Assembly (NCBI GenBank): GCA_031258965.1
Contig: JAIRMC010000139.1
Location: 1 to 34,386 of the forward strand
DNA length: 34,386 nt
Reading direction: 5' to 3'
Source: Azoarcus sp.
GTDB taxonomy: Bacteria; Pseudomonadota; Gammaproteobacteria; Burkholderiales; Rhodocyclaceae
Position 1 is the stretch's first letter; the number at the start of each line of letters is the position of its first letter. The position numbers were made by a program, and so were the translations under genes. This document shows, in pieces, positions 33,361 through 34,386 of the stretch. The notes beneath the pieces were generated by a model. The model did no database searches, had not been told where the DNA came from, and saw only the letters and a list, made by a program, of their open reading frames with translations.

Positions 33361-34386
33361 ATGCTTCACCCCACTCCTTTCGACGTCATCGTCGTTGGCG
33401 GCGGCCATGCCGGTGCCGAAGCCGCGCTGGCAGCCGCGCGCATGGGCTGCCGTACGTTGCTACTGACCCACAACTTCGAGACGCTGGGCGCGATGAGCTG
33501 CAACCCCTCGATCGGCGGCATTGGCAAGGGGCATCTGGTCAAGGAAGTCGACGCGCTTGGCGGCGCAATGGCGGCGGCGGCGGACGAGGCAGGCATCCAG
33601 TTCCGCATCCTCAATGCTTCCAAAGGGCCGGCGGTGCGGGCGACGCGGGCGCAGGCCGACCGCGCGCTTTACCGGCATGCCATCCGGCGGCGGCTGGAGA
33701 ATCAGCCCAACCTCTGGCTGTTCCAGCAGGCGGTCGATGACATCATCGTGGAAGGCGGGCGCGTAGCCGCCGTCGTCACCCAGATCGGCCTGCACTTCGC
33801 GGCGCGCGCGGTCGTGCTCACCACCGGCACCTTTCTCAACGGCTTGATCCACGTCGGGCTGGCGCATTACCCGGCGGGCCGCGCGGGCGATCCGCCCGCC
33901 ATCCGGCTTGGTGAGCGGCTCAAGGAACTCGGGCTGCCGCAAGGCCGCCTCAAGACCGGCACGCCACCCCGGCTCGATGCGCGCAGCATCGACTTTTCGG
34001 CCCTCACGGAGCAGCCCGGCGACACCCCGACGCCCGTCTTCAGCTTTCTGGGGCGGCCCGAACAACACCCGGCGCAACGTCCCTGCTGGGTGACGCAGAC
34101 CAATCCCCGCACCCACGACATCATCCGTGCCGGACTCGACCGCTCGCCGATGTATACCGGCGTGATAGAAGGCACGGGGCCGCGCTACTGCCCTTCCATC
34201 GAGGACAAAATCCACCGCTTCGCCGGGCGCGACAGCCATCACGTGTTCCTGGAGCCGGAAGGGCTGGCGACGCATGAAATCTATCCGAACGGGATTTCCA
34301 CCTCGCTGCCATACGATGTGCAGCGCGATTTCGTCCATTCCATCGCGGGGTTGGAAAACGCGCACATCCTGCGGCCCGGCTACGCC
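33361..34386 (+). CDS. mnmG: tRNA uridine-5-carboxymethylaminomethyl modification enzyme MnmG, N-terminal part
   Basis: The first 342 codons; the gene runs off the window (full family length about 630). It starts [20 protein letters not shown], the FAD-binding GxGxxG motif. [26 protein letters not shown] with the conserved cysteine, [21 protein letters not shown] and [14 protein letters not shown] follow, then [11 protein letters not shown] and [11 protein letters not shown]. With MnmE it makes cmnm5U34/mnm5U34 in tRNA wobble positions. In betaproteobacteria mnmG commonly leads rsmG-parA-parB, which would lie just past the window edge (inference). It is divergent from ribF across 253 bp. Confidence 0.97.
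   Translation, partial: MLHPTPFDVIVVGGGHAGAEAALAAARMGCRTLLLTHNFETLGAMSCNPSIGGIGKGHLVKEVDALGGAMAAAADEAGIQFRILNASKGPAVRATRAQADRALYRHAIRRRLENQPNLWLFQQAVDDIIVEGGRVAAVVTQIGLHFAARAVVLTTGTFLNGLIHVGLAHYPAGRAGDPPAIRLGERLKELGLPQGRLKTGTPPRLDARSIDFSALTEQPGDTPTPVFSFLGRPEQHPAQRPCWVTQTNPRTHDIIRAGLDRSPMYTGVIEGTGPRYCPSIEDKIHRFAGRDSHHVFLEPEGLATHEIYPNGISTSLPYDVQRDFVHSIAGLENAHILRPGYA

Overview
This window reads as a contiguous piece of a high-GC betaproteobacterial chromosome, most likely in or near the Rhodocyclales. This rests on gene order and protein character, not on a database search. Pointers are the blocks rsmB-DUF4390-ntrY-ntrX-trkA-trkH and ribF-ileS-lspA-fkpB-ispH, together with rpmH-rnpA-yidC, rsmI-pyrC and the start of mnmG. 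Nearly all of it is core-genome content; no phage, transposase, CRISPR array or rRNA was seen.

Layout. 1-218 is the 3' end of dnaE, followed by a hairpin. 568-5852 is a four-gene plus-strand export operon: MacA-like adaptor, MacB ABC permease, a small His/Pro/Arg-rich lipoprotein and a NodT-type outer-membrane factor. An MltB-type lytic transglycosylase converges on it with a 4-bp overlap. A tRNA-Gly(CCC) follows at 7169-7243. From 15694 back to 7430 a minus-strand train runs rsmB, DUF4390, NtrY-like kinase, NtrX-like regulator, trkA, trkH, with overlaps or gaps of a few bases except before trkA. The rsmB start codon lies inside one of two perfect parS centromere sites (15678-15693 and 15831-15846). 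Then come, on the minus strand, a DUF3053 lipoprotein, yidC, rnpA and rpmH, then a SMUG1-like uracil-DNA glycosylase with ampG, then rsmI-pyrC-lipoprotein. yraN starts divergently from rsmI and shares its CATG. 24326-25790 holds an isolated RTX calcium-binding-repeat gene with its own promoter and terminator in a locally AT-richer setting. After it come a TauE/SafE permease and an MBL-fold hydrolase. The minus-strand ribF-ileS-lspA-fkpB-ispH operon and the first 342 codons of mnmG (plus strand, cut by the window edge) close the window.

How it works together. The macAB block encodes all components of a tripartite exporter. NtrYX beside TrkAH suggests envelope or redox sensing next to potassium uptake. 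The NtrX-like protein has lost the ATPase motifs of its central domain, so it probably does not act as a sigma-54 activator. The parS pair, rpmH-rnpA-yidC and mnmG mark an origin-proximal region, yet dnaA, yidD and mnmE are not in their usual places, which points to rearrangement around the origin. The most noteworthy items are the parS/rsmB overlap, the degenerate NtrX-like regulator, the RTX protein with an unrecognised hydrophobic N-terminal half, the Arg/Gly-rich insert in MacA, and the lipoprotein built into the efflux operon.
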